A stretch of DNA of 45,398 bases from Bacteroidaceae bacterium (lineage in GTDB: Bacteria; Bacteroidota; Bacteroidia; Bacteroidales; Barnesiellaceae_A), in the NCBI GenBank assembly GCA_017531985.1, contig JAFXJY010000003.1, positions 1-45,398 on the forward strand, written 5' to 3'. The first letter of the stretch is position 1; every line of letters starts with the position of its first letter. Positions 8,688 to 17,667 of the stretch are shown here, one piece after another. A program made the translations under genes and the position numbers. The notes below the pieces were generated by a model. It ran no database searches, had not been told where the DNA came from, and was given only the letters and a program-made list of their open reading frames with translations.

Positions 8688-10478
8688 TTATTCACCTTTT
8701 TCCATTTTCTCTTTGAGAGCAGCCAGTGCATCAATGTCACCGAGAGTAGTCTTCTCTACGGTAGGCATAGCAGTAGTCTCCTCGGCAGGTTTAGCCTTCT
8801 TGGCAGCACGCTTTGCAGCAGCCTCTTTCTTCACTTCGGCCTTAGCCTCATCTTCGAATATGCGGCTGTGAGAGAGGATGATACGCTTCGACTCTTTGTT
8901 AAACTCGATAACCTTGAAGTCGAGAGTCTCTTTCACTTGTGCTTGCGAGCCATCTTGTTTTACAAGGTGCTTGGGAGTAGCAAATCCTTCAACACCCTCG
9001 GGGAGTGATACGACAGCACCACGCTCGAGCATTTCCTCGATAGTACCTTGGTGGATAGTGTCAACCTTGTAGATTTCTTCAAATTTGTCCCAAGGATTGC
9101 TTTCCAATTGCTTGTGACCGAGGCTGAGGCGACGATTTTCCTTGTCGATTTCGAGAACTTGAACATCGATGGTAGTACCTATCTGAGTAAACTCAGAGGG
9201 GTGTTTGATTTTCTTAGTCCAAGAGAGGTCGCTGATGTGGATAAGACCGTCAACACCCTCTTCGATTTCAACGAATACACCGAAGTTAGTAAAGTTACGA
9301 ACCTTAGCGGCGTGGCGAGAACCAACGGCATACTTGGTCTCGATGTTTTGCCAAGGATCATCTTTGAGTTGCTTGATACCGAGCGACATCTTACGCTCCT
9401 CACGATCGAGAGTAAGTACAACAGCTTCTACATCGTCACCTACCTTCATAAAGTCTTGAGCACTGCGGAGGTGTTGCGACCAAGACATTTCCGATACGTG
9501 GATGAGACCCTCAACACCGGGGAGGATTTCGATGAATGCACCGTAATCGGCCATAACCACAACCTTACCTTGTACCTTATCGCCAACTGCGAGTTCGGCG
9601 GGAAGAGCATCCCATGGATGGGGTTGGAGTTGTTTGAGACCGAGAGCGATACGCTTCTTCTCCTCATCGTAGTCGAGAACAACCACTTCGAGTTTTTGGT
9701 CGAGAGCAACCACTTCTTCGGGGTGATTTACGCGGCCCCAAGAGAGGTCGGTGATGTGGATAAGACCATCGATACCACCGAGGTCGATGAATACACCATA
9801 AGAGGTGATGTTCTTGACAGTACCTGCCAATACCGAACCCTTTTGGAGGCTTGCGATGATTTCTTTCTTTTGAGCTTCGATCTCGGCTTCAATAAGAGCC
9901 TTGTGCGAAACAACAACGTTGCGATATTCTTGGTTGATTTTAACAACTTTGAATTCCATAGTCTTACCTACGAGGATATCGTAGTCACGGATGGGCTTAA
10001 CGTCGATTTGCGAACCGGGGAGGAATGCTTCTGTTCCACCGAATACTTCGACAATCATACCACCCTTTGTACGGCACTTGATGTAACCTGTAATAATTTC
10101 ATTGTTATCAAATGCAGCATTAACACGCTCCCAAGAGTGTGCGGCACGGGCTTTCTTGTGTGAGAGGATGAGCTGACCCTTGCGGTCTTCTTGGCTATCA
10201 ACATACACTTCTACCTTATCACCGATTTTCAAGTCGGGATTGTAACGGAACTCGCTCATGGGGATGATACCGTCCGATTTGTAACCGATGTTTACAACGA
10301 CTTCGCGTTTGTTCATCGAGATGATAGTACCTTCTTGTACTTCTCTGTCCTTGACAACATTCAAGGTTTGGTTATAAGCAGCCTCTAATTCTTCGCGGCT
10401 CTTTTCACCAAATGATTCGCCTCTTTCATAGGCTTCCCAGTCAAAGTTTTCTACCGGGCTTTTAAGTTCTTCACTCAT
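8688..10478 (-). CDS. rpsA: 30S ribosomal protein S1
   Basis: S1 helps bind mRNA to the 30S subunit. The 596-residue product holds six S1 (OB-fold) repeats, starting near residues 50, 128, 215, 302, 388 and 472. Repeats 3 to 5 carry the clearest GVF(I/V)...GLIH(V/I)S(D/E)(L/M)SW pattern. The C-terminal tail of about 60 residues is rich in Lys, Ala and Glu. Codon use is biased to the C-ending set expected of a highly expressed gene. It is monocistronic here, with a near-consensus promoter and a clean intrinsic terminator. Confidence 0.97.
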   Translation of the reverse strand: MSEELKSPVENFDWEAYERGESFGEKSREELEAAYNQTLNVVKDREVQEGTIISMNKREVVVNIGYKSDGIIPMSEFRYNPDLKIGDKVEVYVDSQEDRKGQLILSHKKARAAHSWERVNAAFDNNEIITGYIKCRTKGGMIVEVFGGTEAFLPGSQIDVKPIRDYDILVGKTMEFKVVKINQEYRNVVVSHKALIEAEIEAQKKEIIASLQKGSVLAGTVKNITSYGVFIDLGGIDGLIHITDLSWGRVNHPEEVVALDQKLEVVVLDYDEEKKRIALGLKQLQPHPWDALPAELAVGDKVQGKVVVMADYGAFIEILPGVEGLIHVSEMSWSQHLRSAQDFMKVGDDVEAVVLTLDREERKMSLGIKQLKDDPWQNIETKYAVGSRHAAKVRNFTNFGVFVEIEEGVDGLIHISDLSWTKKIKHPSEFTQIGTTIDVQVLEIDKENRRLSLGHKQLESNPWDKFEEIYKVDTIHQGTIEEMLERGAVVSLPEGVEGFATPKHLVKQDGSQAQVKETLDFKVIEFNKESKRIILSHSRIFEDEAKAEVKKEAAAKRAAKKAKPAEETTAMPTVEKTTLGDIDALAALKEKMEKGE

Positions 10479-10545
10479 GTTAATTAAAATTTGTTTGGGT
10501 TTGTGATTAATAAATTAGACATTATATGGTCTGTAAAAAATCGCG

Positions 10546-10577
10546 GCAAAGGTACACATTTTTTTCGTGATTACAAA
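10546..10577 (-). promoter_or_regulatory. Strong promoter of rpsA
   Basis: On the minus strand TTTG (10577-10574) is followed after 20 bp by TACCTTTG (10553-10546), matching the Bacteroidota -33/-7 consensus in sequence and spacing. The 10554-10799 remainder of this gap is AT-rich. It holds a 12 bp tandem repeat (TAAATATTGCCT/CTT type, 10629-10652) and no gene that I can see. Confidence 0.75.
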
Positions 10578-10799
10578 GCACTTCTTAACTTTTTCTCAAT
10601 GAATTAAGGGTACTTCGCAATATTATCCTAAATATTGCCTTAAATATTGCTTCTAATAATCTCAGACTACCAATTCTATATATTCAACGCCCCTTTTTAT
10701 CTTGTGGAAAAATTTCCTTTTACTTTATGCGATAACGCAAGGAATGAAATATGGCTACCTCATCGCATTTCCATCAGGGAGAATGGGGAGAAGATTTAT

Positions 10800-13700
10800 T
10801 TACTTTATCACTAACTTTTCATTGCTGATGCCACACGAAGTTGTTACCGACACGATGTAATGTCCTTGGGGGAGGTCAGCAACAGAGAGTGTAACGACAT
10901 GGTCGCTGGCATGTATTACGTTCTTAATCACTTGTCCCATGACGTTGTATATTACAATCGAACTTATTTCGCTTACTGCATCGATGGTAATTACTTCGGT
11001 AGCCGGATTGGGATAGATGGACAGGCTGTTGCGTGTATCATCAATCTCGTCAATAACATTACCAAACACTTCATCGAAAGAGAATGGTTGTGTACACGTC
11101 TCACCAAATTCATTCTTCAACAAAGCTCGCACATACTTGCCTTGGAAACCGGTGTAATCAAATTGCTTACCGACGGCTACAATAGTACTCTTGCATGTCG
11201 AGGGGTTATTGGCATCGCTCATGTCGGTAGAACTTATCCAGAACACTTCGGTGGCATCGGTCTCGATACTGATAAAACTACTATCGACTGAAATGTTGGT
11301 GATGCGAGGTGCCTTGGCTTCGCCCGAACCGGTGTACTCGTAAGAGAAATAGTGTGTACCATGACGCATAGCCGATTTCAACGCATCGATGGTCAACTCG
11401 GGCATTAACATCCAGTTGTAATTGCGAAAGAGTTGATCGACATTATGTGAGTCATCACACGAATATCCCCACACCGATTGAGGAGCAGTTATTTCAAGAA
11501 TTTGGTCCCAGAGGATGCGATCGTTGGGTCGGCGATTGCCTTGGTTATAGACTTCGAGTCCTATCAAGGAGGGATAGGTCATGAAGTTCTCGGCATGCCA
11601 CTCGGGCGAATTCTTCTCGCCGGGGGCATACTTGGTCGACAAGTTCCAATATTGCCCCGGATGATTAATCAGCTGCATACCACCCAATTGCGATGTATAG
11701 GCATACGACTCGCGTAGGGTAGCGAACTCCATACCTTGACGACCTGTAAAGAAGTCGTTGTGGTGATTGAACTCACTGCCACCCACTTCATTCCATGAGT
11801 TATTGTAACTTTTGCTCAATTCATTGCCGGGAATAGCCAACATATCAAGTTGCTGCGGATAGCGAGCCTCAGCCTCGGGGTTGAAGAGATTGAACATCTC
11901 CCAAGGATAGGGATTGGCATCATGCTCGGTGAGGGCAAGGATTTTGTATCCTGCACGATAATAATGATCGACAGCTTCGTCCACTCTCAACTGTGAGTCG
12001 AACGATTGTGTAGTGTGAGTGTGAAAGTTGGCTTTATATTGATGGATGGTCGACCAGTCAATATCGTCGTAAGGGCTGATAACCGACAAGTTGAGTTCCT
12101 TACCATTCAGTACCTTTACAGCAATGGTATAAACATCCGACAAGGTCGTCTCGCCTCGATGCAAATGCAACGATATATGGTAGATACCTGCCTGCAAGTT
12201 GGGTAATTCGACCGTCCAATTGCCCGAGTCAGTTGCAGTGAGCGAACGAGACTGCTCGGCTCCATAGTTGTAGCTTATACTCACCGAAGGCTCTATCTCA
12301 TGAGCATCGGTCAGGGCAAGCGATACGGTAGCTGTTGTACCTACATGACAGACAGCAGGCACAACCCGAAACTTATCGACAGTAACATCAGCTATTACCT
12401 CTCCCCAGCCGGTTTCGGTAACAGTGACTTGGTTGGTCAAGAAGTTGTATGATATATCGGCGGCTGTACAAGAGGCCGACACACTGTACATGTCGGTAAT
12501 AGCACCCATATCCGAGCCACTATTGACACTGCCATAGTGGATGGTAAAGCTCTTATCGGCACCGGCAAAGACAACCGATGCTTGCACGATATACTTACCG
12601 ACAACACCCATTGTAACGCTTTCGGCTGCCGTAGCCACGCGGAAAGCTGCTGAGTTGGCAGCCACATCTTTTACCGTCTCGTCCGACAGCACCGCCACAC
12701 GATGCCAGGAAGTAGTACTCTTCTTCGACGAAAAACCTATGTCACCGTTGGTCGATTTAAGCAATTCACCTGTTCCATCGGCACTGCGACTTACGTTCCA
12801 GTAATATTTACTCTTCACGTCGACGGGAATTTCCACGATGACTACTTGGGCAGGCACTTGTCGACCCGAAGAAACGAAATCGGTAATGTAAGTAAATTGT
12901 GACTGAGCATCATATTTTAAGTCCTGACTATCGATAGCCGACACTATCGAGTAGTCGGTTGTAGCAATATCTATTGGCTCGTTATCATCACTTCCACCAT
13001 CATCAACGGGGGTAATGGTCACTCGGTTGGTACGGAAGTCATAGTAAATATCGGCTTTACTACATGTAGCAGGGACACTTAATACTTCGGTCAACGCACT
13101 CTGTTTCGAGCCACTATTGACACTGCCGAAGTATATCTCGAAAGTCTTATCGTCGCCAAATGAGACTGTGGCTGTGGTCGTATAGTTGTCACCGGCTGTC
13201 ATTGTTACATCGCCGGTAGCAGTCACTACGCGGAAAGCGTGCGAACCTGCTGCTACATCGGCTACACTCTCATCGGCAAAGACTACTACGCGATGCCATG
13301 TCATGGCAGTTTTCTTTGACGAAAAACCTATATTGCCGTTGGTCGATTTGAGCAATTCACCTGTTCCATCGGCACTACGACTTACGTTCCAATAATATTT
13401 ACTCTTCACTTCGACGGGAATTTCCACGATGGCTACTTGGGCTTCCACATCACTTCCATTCACTATAAAGTTATCGACATAGGTGAATGAAACTTTACTG
13501 TCGTACACGAGATTCTGACTATCGATAGCCGATACTATCGAGTAGTCGGTTGCAGCCAAATGACCGTTCGCCTTGCTACGAGACGAAGTCACATAGTCAC
13601 CTTCGGAGGAAGCATCGGATGACAAGAGATAGGGATAGATACTCTTAAAAGCCTCACCCCAAGCCACATCATTGTGAGTAGCACCGACAAAAGTCGTGAA

Positions 13701-14702
13701 ACGCACATCGGTATTGGCACGCTTGGCAATCGCTGCCTGCAATTCATTTACATCATTCTTGATAACGTCGGTTTCGAGTTCGCCCACCGAGAAATAAAAT
13801 CGTTGTGAAGAAGCCGTTGCCGCAGTCGAAGCATAACTCATAATATCCTCTTTATTAACCCATAGCATAGGCGATAGAGAGGCACATTGCCCAAATAGGT
13901 CGGGGCGTTTCAATGCTGCATACACACTGAACAAGCCGCCCATGTCGGCACCTACAATCGATGTATTATCGGCTCCGGTAAGTGTGCGATAAGTACGATT
14001 GACGTAGGGCATGAGGGTATTTTCTATACCATCAATAAAGTCGTCGGCTTTACCACTACCTACGAAGTCGGGGTAGGCATAAGGAATATTTTCAGCCACA
14101 AATCCATACATTGACACAAAGATACAAGGCACACCACCGGTTACCTCGTTCACCATACCGGGAATGTTCCACGACGCATGTCCCATGTGGTCGTCGCCAC
14201 GATCGCTATCCGAACCGGCATTGTCATACCGCGATTGTACACCGGTGAGATATACAACAGGGTAAGCTGTCGTAGTGGTAGCATAATCGGAGGGTAATAA
14301 TATCTTAACAATGCGAGGATAGCCATTTACCGTCAACTTAGTCTCGATAATATCGGGGTTGTACATCGCAGCCCAACTTGCTACCACATCCATAGCCGTA
14401 ACAGCTGTGCGATTGGCAATCTCCTCACCCGAAGCCCCCTTCTCGACATAAGCCCAATCTTGACCACATAGATACTTGTACCCCACAGCGGCATCAGCCT
14501 CGGTCACATCGTCGAGCGTTAACGTAAAGGTATTGCTCCCCGAAGGAGTCATAGCCACAGCATTACCGGCATCCCATCCGTTGAAATCACCGGCAATATA
14601 GCAAGACCTTGTTCCACCGGGAACTGTCACATTAAAAGTAACTGCACTCATGACCATTACTCCCACAGCAAGCAACATCATTGTTGAAAATATTCGTTTC
14701 AT
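10800..14702 (-). CDS. Secreted multidomain protein: esterase-like + PHP hydrolase + T9SS tail
   Basis: The 1300-residue protein starts with a signal peptide (about residues 1-20). A CBM48/E-set-like segment with CYIAGDFNGWD follows, and an Esterase-D type alpha/beta-hydrolase domain spans about 115-370. Two near-identical 197-residue beta-rich repeats cover about 375-775, then an Ig-like segment. A PHP domain from about 885 shows FHTHT, LTEHD, GNELS, NHPGQY and SCDDSH, so its metal ligands look complete. The protein ends in a T9SS sorting domain (SIYPNPATEV, about 1224 to 1300). In the esterase domain the usual GxSxGG elbow reads GADMGG, so Asp replaces the nucleophile Ser, while the His region (ATHNDVAW) is kept. 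It is probably exported and anchored or released by T9SS. Substrate is unknown; a phosphoester or ester of a surface or dietary polymer is only a guess. It lies downstream of pdxB but past that gene's terminator. Confidence 0.8.
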   Translation of the reverse strand: MKRIFSTMMLLAVGVMVMSAVTFNVTVPGGTRSCYIAGDFNGWDAGNAVAMTPSGSNTFTLTLDDVTEADAAVGYKYLCGQDWAYVEKGASGEEIANRTAVTAMDVVASWAAMYNPDIIETKLTVNGYPRIVKILLPSDYATTTTAYPVVYLTGVQSRYDNAGSDSDRGDDHMGHASWNIPGMVNEVTGGVPCIFVSMYGFVAENIPYAYPDFVGSGKADDFIDGIENTLMPYVNRTYRTLTGADNTSIVGADMGGLFSVYAALKRPDLFGQCASLSPMLWVNKEDIMSYASTAATASSQRFYFSVGELETDVIKNDVNELQAAIAKRANTDVRFTTFVGATHNDVAWGEAFKSIYPYLLSSDASSEGDYVTSSRSKANGHLAATDYSIVSAIDSQNLVYDSKVSFTYVDNFIVNGSDVEAQVAIVEIPVEVKSKYYWNVSRSADGTGELLKSTNGNIGFSSKKTAMTWHRVVVFADESVADVAAGSHAFRVVTATGDVTMTAGDNYTTTATVSFGDDKTFEIYFGSVNSGSKQSALTEVLSVPATCSKADIYYDFRTNRVTITPVDDGGSDDNEPIDIATTDYSIVSAIDSQDLKYDAQSQFTYITDFVSSGRQVPAQVVIVEIPVDVKSKYYWNVSRSADGTGELLKSTNGDIGFSSKKSTTSWHRVAVLSDETVKDVAANSAAFRVATAAESVTMGVVGKYIVQASVVFAGADKSFTIHYGSVNSGSDMGAITDMYSVSASCTAADISYNFLTNQVTVTETGWGEVIADVTVDKFRVVPAVCHVGTTATVSLALTDAHEIEPSVSISYNYGAEQSRSLTATDSGNWTVELPNLQAGIYHISLHLHRGETTLSDVYTIAVKVLNGKELNLSVISPYDDIDWSTIHQYKANFHTHTTQSFDSQLRVDEAVDHYYRAGYKILALTEHDANPYPWEMFNLFNPEAEARYPQQLDMLAIPGNELSKSYNNSWNEVGGSEFNHHNDFFTGRQGMEFATLRESYAYTSQLGGMQLINHPGQYWNLSTKYAPGEKNSPEWHAENFMTYPSLIGLEVYNQGNRRPNDRILWDQILEITAPQSVWGYSCDDSHNVDQLFRNYNWMLMPELTIDALKSAMRHGTHYFSYEYTGSGEAKAPRITNISVDSSFISIETDATEVFWISSTDMSDANNPSTCKSTIVAVGKQFDYTGFQGKYVRALLKNEFGETCTQPFSFDEVFGNVIDEIDDTRNSLSIYPNPATEVITIDAVSEISSIVIYNVMGQVIKNVIHASDHVVTLSVADLPQGHYIVSVTTSCGISNEKLVIK

Positions 14703-14735
14703 AAAGAAGTTATATATAATGTGTATATTAGAAAA

Positions 14736-14765
14736 GTCTCATCACATCAATTAAATGGATGAGAC
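14736..14765 (-). terminator. Intrinsic terminator of pdxB
   Basis: GTCTCATC (plus, 14736-14743) pairs with GATGAGAC (14758-14765), and an inner CAT/ATG pair extends the stem past a bulge. Read on the minus strand it is followed by TTTTCTAATAT. Confidence 0.7.
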
Positions 14766-14806
14766 AAGATAAGTATTGTTATTATATGATATATACAAGC
14801 TATCAG

Positions 14807-15922
14807 CTACAATTTAAAACCCAACTCTCGCAATACTGTTACGGTATTGTCCTTGACTCCCGTCACCGTATAGGCATGGAACTCGCGACGGATACCGTAT
14901 GAGTTGCGTAACTTTTCAAAGTCGTGAGGCTGACGTTTGAGGTTGCGAGTCTCGAAAAGCGGATTGTAACTCGACAAGACAGCCGTTGCAATGGGGTCGC
15001 TATTGCGAGCCAGTGACAAAGTACTCACAGGAGGGGTAGGCGGAACAAGCTCGGATGTATCGACTTCGACACTCAGTTCACGACCCACAGCCTCTACTAT
15101 CATGCGAGTAGCATTGGACTTGCCATCCGATGAGTATCCGGCAATGTGAGGTGTGGCAATAAAAGAGGCAAGCATCAGAGCTGTGTTCAGTCGAGGCTCA
15201 CCCTCCCACACATCCATGACAGCATCGCCCACACGCTCGGTATTTAAGGCTCTCAGCAGAGCATAATTATCAACAACAGCACCGCGAGATGTATTGATAA
15301 CCAATGGGCTGCGACGCAACGAGTCGAAAAAGTGAGCCGAACCCAAATGACATGTAGCATACTCGCCTTGCATAGTAAGCGGCGTGTGGAACGTTACGAT
15401 GTCACTCTTGGCTGCAATCTCTTCGAGCGATACGAATTTATCATTACCCTCGACCGCAGCACGCGGAGGGTCATTGAGCAATATTTTCATTCCCAAGGCT
15501 CGACAATACCGTTCCACTACCGAACCGACGTGACCAACACCGATGATACCGATAGTCATGTCGGAGACATTGTAATTCTTGGCACGAGACCACAACAAGA
15601 TGGAAGCCAACACATATTGTCCCACCGAGAGAGCATTACAACCGGGGGCATTAGCCCAGCGAATACCATTTTCCTCGCAATAACGAGTATCGATGTGGTC
15701 ATAACCGATGGTCGCCGTCCCCACAAACCGACACCGCGAACCGGCGAGCAATCGTTTATCGACTCGCGTACGAGTACGCACTATCAATATATCAGCATCG
15801 CGTACAACGGCATTGGTTATCTCCGAAGGGTCATAATAACTCACACGAGCATAAGGCTCCAATATACCTTGCAGAAAAGGTATCTTTCCATCAGCAACAA
15901 TATGTATGTCTTGCGAGGTCAT
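14807..15922 (-). CDS. pdxB: 4-phosphoerythronate dehydrogenase
   Basis: PdxB oxidises 4-phospho-D-erythronate in the DXP-dependent pyridoxal phosphate pathway and belongs to the D-2-hydroxyacid dehydrogenase family. The NAD-binding GxGxxG lies at residues 128-133 (GIIGVGHVGS). TIGYDHID near residue 71 and the catalytic-region block NTSRGAVVDN follow, then His in TPHIAGYS. The C-terminal part from about residue 285 matches the PdxB dimerisation extension, which separates it from SerA-type enzymes. Its length of 371 residues is typical. The pathway product, PLP, is the cofactor of the alanine racemase encoded nearby, but that is probably coincidence. Confidence 0.93.
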   Translation of the reverse strand: MTSQDIHIVADGKIPFLQGILEPYARVSYYDPSEITNAVVRDADILIVRTRTRVDKRLLAGSRCRFVGTATIGYDHIDTRYCEENGIRWANAPGCNALSVGQYVLASILLWSRAKNYNVSDMTIGIIGVGHVGSVVERYCRALGMKILLNDPPRAAVEGNDKFVSLEEIAAKSDIVTFHTPLTMQGEYATCHLGSAHFFDSLRRSPLVINTSRGAVVDNYALLRALNTERVGDAVMDVWEGEPRLNTALMLASFIATPHIAGYSSDGKSNATRMIVEAVGRELSVEVDTSELVPPTPPVSTLSLARNSDPIATAVLSSYNPLFETRNLKRQPHDFEKLRNSYGIRREFHAYTVTGVKDNTVTVLRELGFKL

Positions 15923-15948
15923 AAAATCATAATTTTTGAAAACCTGTG

Positions 15949-15956
15949 CAAAAATA
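15949..15956 (-). promoter_or_regulatory. Candidate -7 box of pdxB
   Basis: The minus strand reads TATTTTTG, 26 bp upstream of the pdxB ATG at 15922. The -33 is not clear. Confidence 0.5.
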
Positions 15957-16096
15957 TATTTTTTCCGCGAATAAACTTATATGATTTATCATAATCTAAA
16001 CAAAAAAATATATGCATAGGCTTGTTTCTATACGTTAAACATCATAAAGTGTGAAATATAACGTCCGAGAAATCGCGTTATAAAAAAAATAAGTTG

Positions 16097-16104
16097 TACA
16101 TTTG
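16097..16104 (+). promoter_or_regulatory. Candidate -7 box of the DUF1573 genes
   Basis: TACATTTG matches TAnnTTTG and lies 17 bp before the ATG at 16122, giving a very short leader. The -33 match is weak. Confidence 0.5.
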
Positions 16105-16121
16105 CGTAAAACTATTCCGTT

Positions 16122-16508
16122 ATGAAGCGAATAATTTATATAATAACACTCTTGTTGCTATTCATTCCTCAATGTATGCGTGGAGAGAGTGCCAAGATAA
16201 CCTTCGACAACTCGTTGCACAACTTCGAGGCTGTTGCCGAGGAAGGGGGTTGCGTGACACACAACTTTACATTTACCAATACGGGTGATTCGCCACTGAT
16301 TATCATGGATGTAAGCACCAACTGCGGCTGTACCACGGCTCAATATCCTCAGGCACCTATCGCAGCCGGCAATCAAGGTACAATAGTCATTACGTTCGAC
16401 CCCAAAGGCAACCCGGGCGAATTTGCCAAAGAGATTATTGTCAAGTCCAATGCATCGAAGCGAAGAACCAAACTTCGCATTAAAGGATATGTAATACCCC
16501 AACAATAA
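16122..16508 (+). CDS. DUF1573 secreted/periplasmic protein (short)
   Basis: The 128-residue product has an N-terminal signal peptide (about 1-21) followed by a single DUF1573 domain, an Ig-like beta-sandwich of the ASPM/SPD-2/Hydin type that is abundant in Bacteroidota. Family marks are the FTNTGDSPL strand, the NCGCTT turn with two Cys, and FDPKGNPG followed by a strand pair. No enzymatic residues are apparent; a binding or envelope scaffold role is inferred. The next gene, 18 bp downstream, encodes a longer relative, so the two look like a duplication. Confidence 0.85.
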   Translation: MKRIIYIITLLLLFIPQCMRGESAKITFDNSLHNFEAVAEEGGCVTHNFTFTNTGDSPLIIMDVSTNCGCTTAQYPQAPIAAGNQGTIVITFDPKGNPGEFAKEIIVKSNASKRRTKLRIKGYVIPQQ

Positions 16509-16526
16509 AACAATAATTTGAAAAAT

Positions 16527-17624
16527 ATGAAAAACCTGCGATACATCCTCACACTGCTATGTGCCATTATAACCTGCATGTCGATGGCTCAAGCTGTGAT
16601 AGAATTTGACGAACGCCGCTACGACTTCGGTACTATCGAGGAAGAGTTGGGTAAAGTCAGTTGCAACTTTGAGTTTAAGAACACCGGTAACGAACCGCTG
16701 GTTATAGCCAATGTACGCACTTCGTGCGGCTGCACTGCCCCCGAGTACACACAAGAGCCTATACTCCCGGGTGCAACCGGCAATATCAAGATTACATTCA
16801 ATCCACAAGGCCGACCGGGCAAGTTCAGCAAGAGCATCTACGTCTATGCCAATACCGACCCCGACCGCACTATCCTACGCATCACCGGCGAAGTGACTCG
16901 CAACGACAACGAATCACAAGCCACACAATATGCCTACCGCATTGGCGACATGGCACTATCGGCTCTACACCTGCCTTTGTCCAAGATACCCAAAGGTCGC
17001 ACCTCGCAAGGCTCTATTGAAGTGGTAAATGTTGGTAATGAACCCATCGCACCGCAAGCCATCAACGTGCCGGCTCATATGCAAGTCGACTTTACCCCCG
17101 ATACGCTCCATCGTGGCACACGAGGTGTCATGTCGGTAACATACAACCCCGATGTCATCGACGACTGGGGCTACCGTCGCGACGAATTTAACATCGTAGG
17201 GACAACTACGGCTTCTACTATCAAGAGCGATGCCACTTACAATACCATCTCGGTATCGGGTGTGCTACAAGAAGACTTTGACAGCTACACCGAAACTCAA
17301 AGAGAGCAAGCACCTATCTTGGTCGTTGGCAAGCCACAAGTCGACTTTAAGGTAGTGACCGGCACGCAAAAAGTTCATCGCGACATTTATGTAATCAATG
17401 CCGGATACTCGCCTCTGAAAATACATAAAATACGCTGCGACAACGGCATCATAACAGCTCGTATCAAGAAAGATATGTTAAAACCGGGACAATCAACCCT
17501 GCTCACCATCGAATTAGACCCCATGAGGGCTCGCTCCAACACCATCATGAACGATATATATATTGTGAGCAACGACCCTACCAATGCTTCGCAGCCCATA
17601 CGCATCACTGCCGAACTCAGATAG
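16527..17624 (+). CDS. DUF1573 secreted protein (long, tandem Ig-like)
   Basis: The 365-residue product starts at ATG 16527 (MKNLRYILTL) with a signal peptide ending near residue 22; an upstream in-frame TTG at 16518 is less likely. The first DUF1573 domain (about 25-120) carries NTGNEPL, SCGCTAPEY and FNPQGRPGKFSKSI, closely similar to the shorter gene before it. A linker and a second, more divergent Ig-like domain (about 150-240) follow, and a third from about 260 (GYSPLKIHKI, LKPGQSTLL). Function is unknown. The gene is 43 bp upstream of meaB and may be cotranscribed with it. Confidence 0.85.
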   Translation: MKNLRYILTLLCAIITCMSMAQAVIEFDERRYDFGTIEEELGKVSCNFEFKNTGNEPLVIANVRTSCGCTAPEYTQEPILPGATGNIKITFNPQGRPGKFSKSIYVYANTDPDRTILRITGEVTRNDNESQATQYAYRIGDMALSALHLPLSKIPKGRTSQGSIEVVNVGNEPIAPQAINVPAHMQVDFTPDTLHRGTRGVMSVTYNPDVIDDWGYRRDEFNIVGTTTASTIKSDATYNTISVSGVLQEDFDSYTETQREQAPILVVGKPQVDFKVVTGTQKVHRDIYVINAGYSPLKIHKIRCDNGIITARIKKDMLKPGQSTLLTIELDPMRARSNTIMNDIYIVSNDPTNASQPIRITAELR

Positions 17625-17667
17625 ATTATTCACAACAACAATAATAATTAAACAACAATACACCCAT

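Noticed and set aside
9048..10163. 371-codon plus-strand frame antisense to rpsA
   Set aside because: It lies entirely within rpsA, and its composition mirrors the biased codons of that gene. No recognisable domain or start context.
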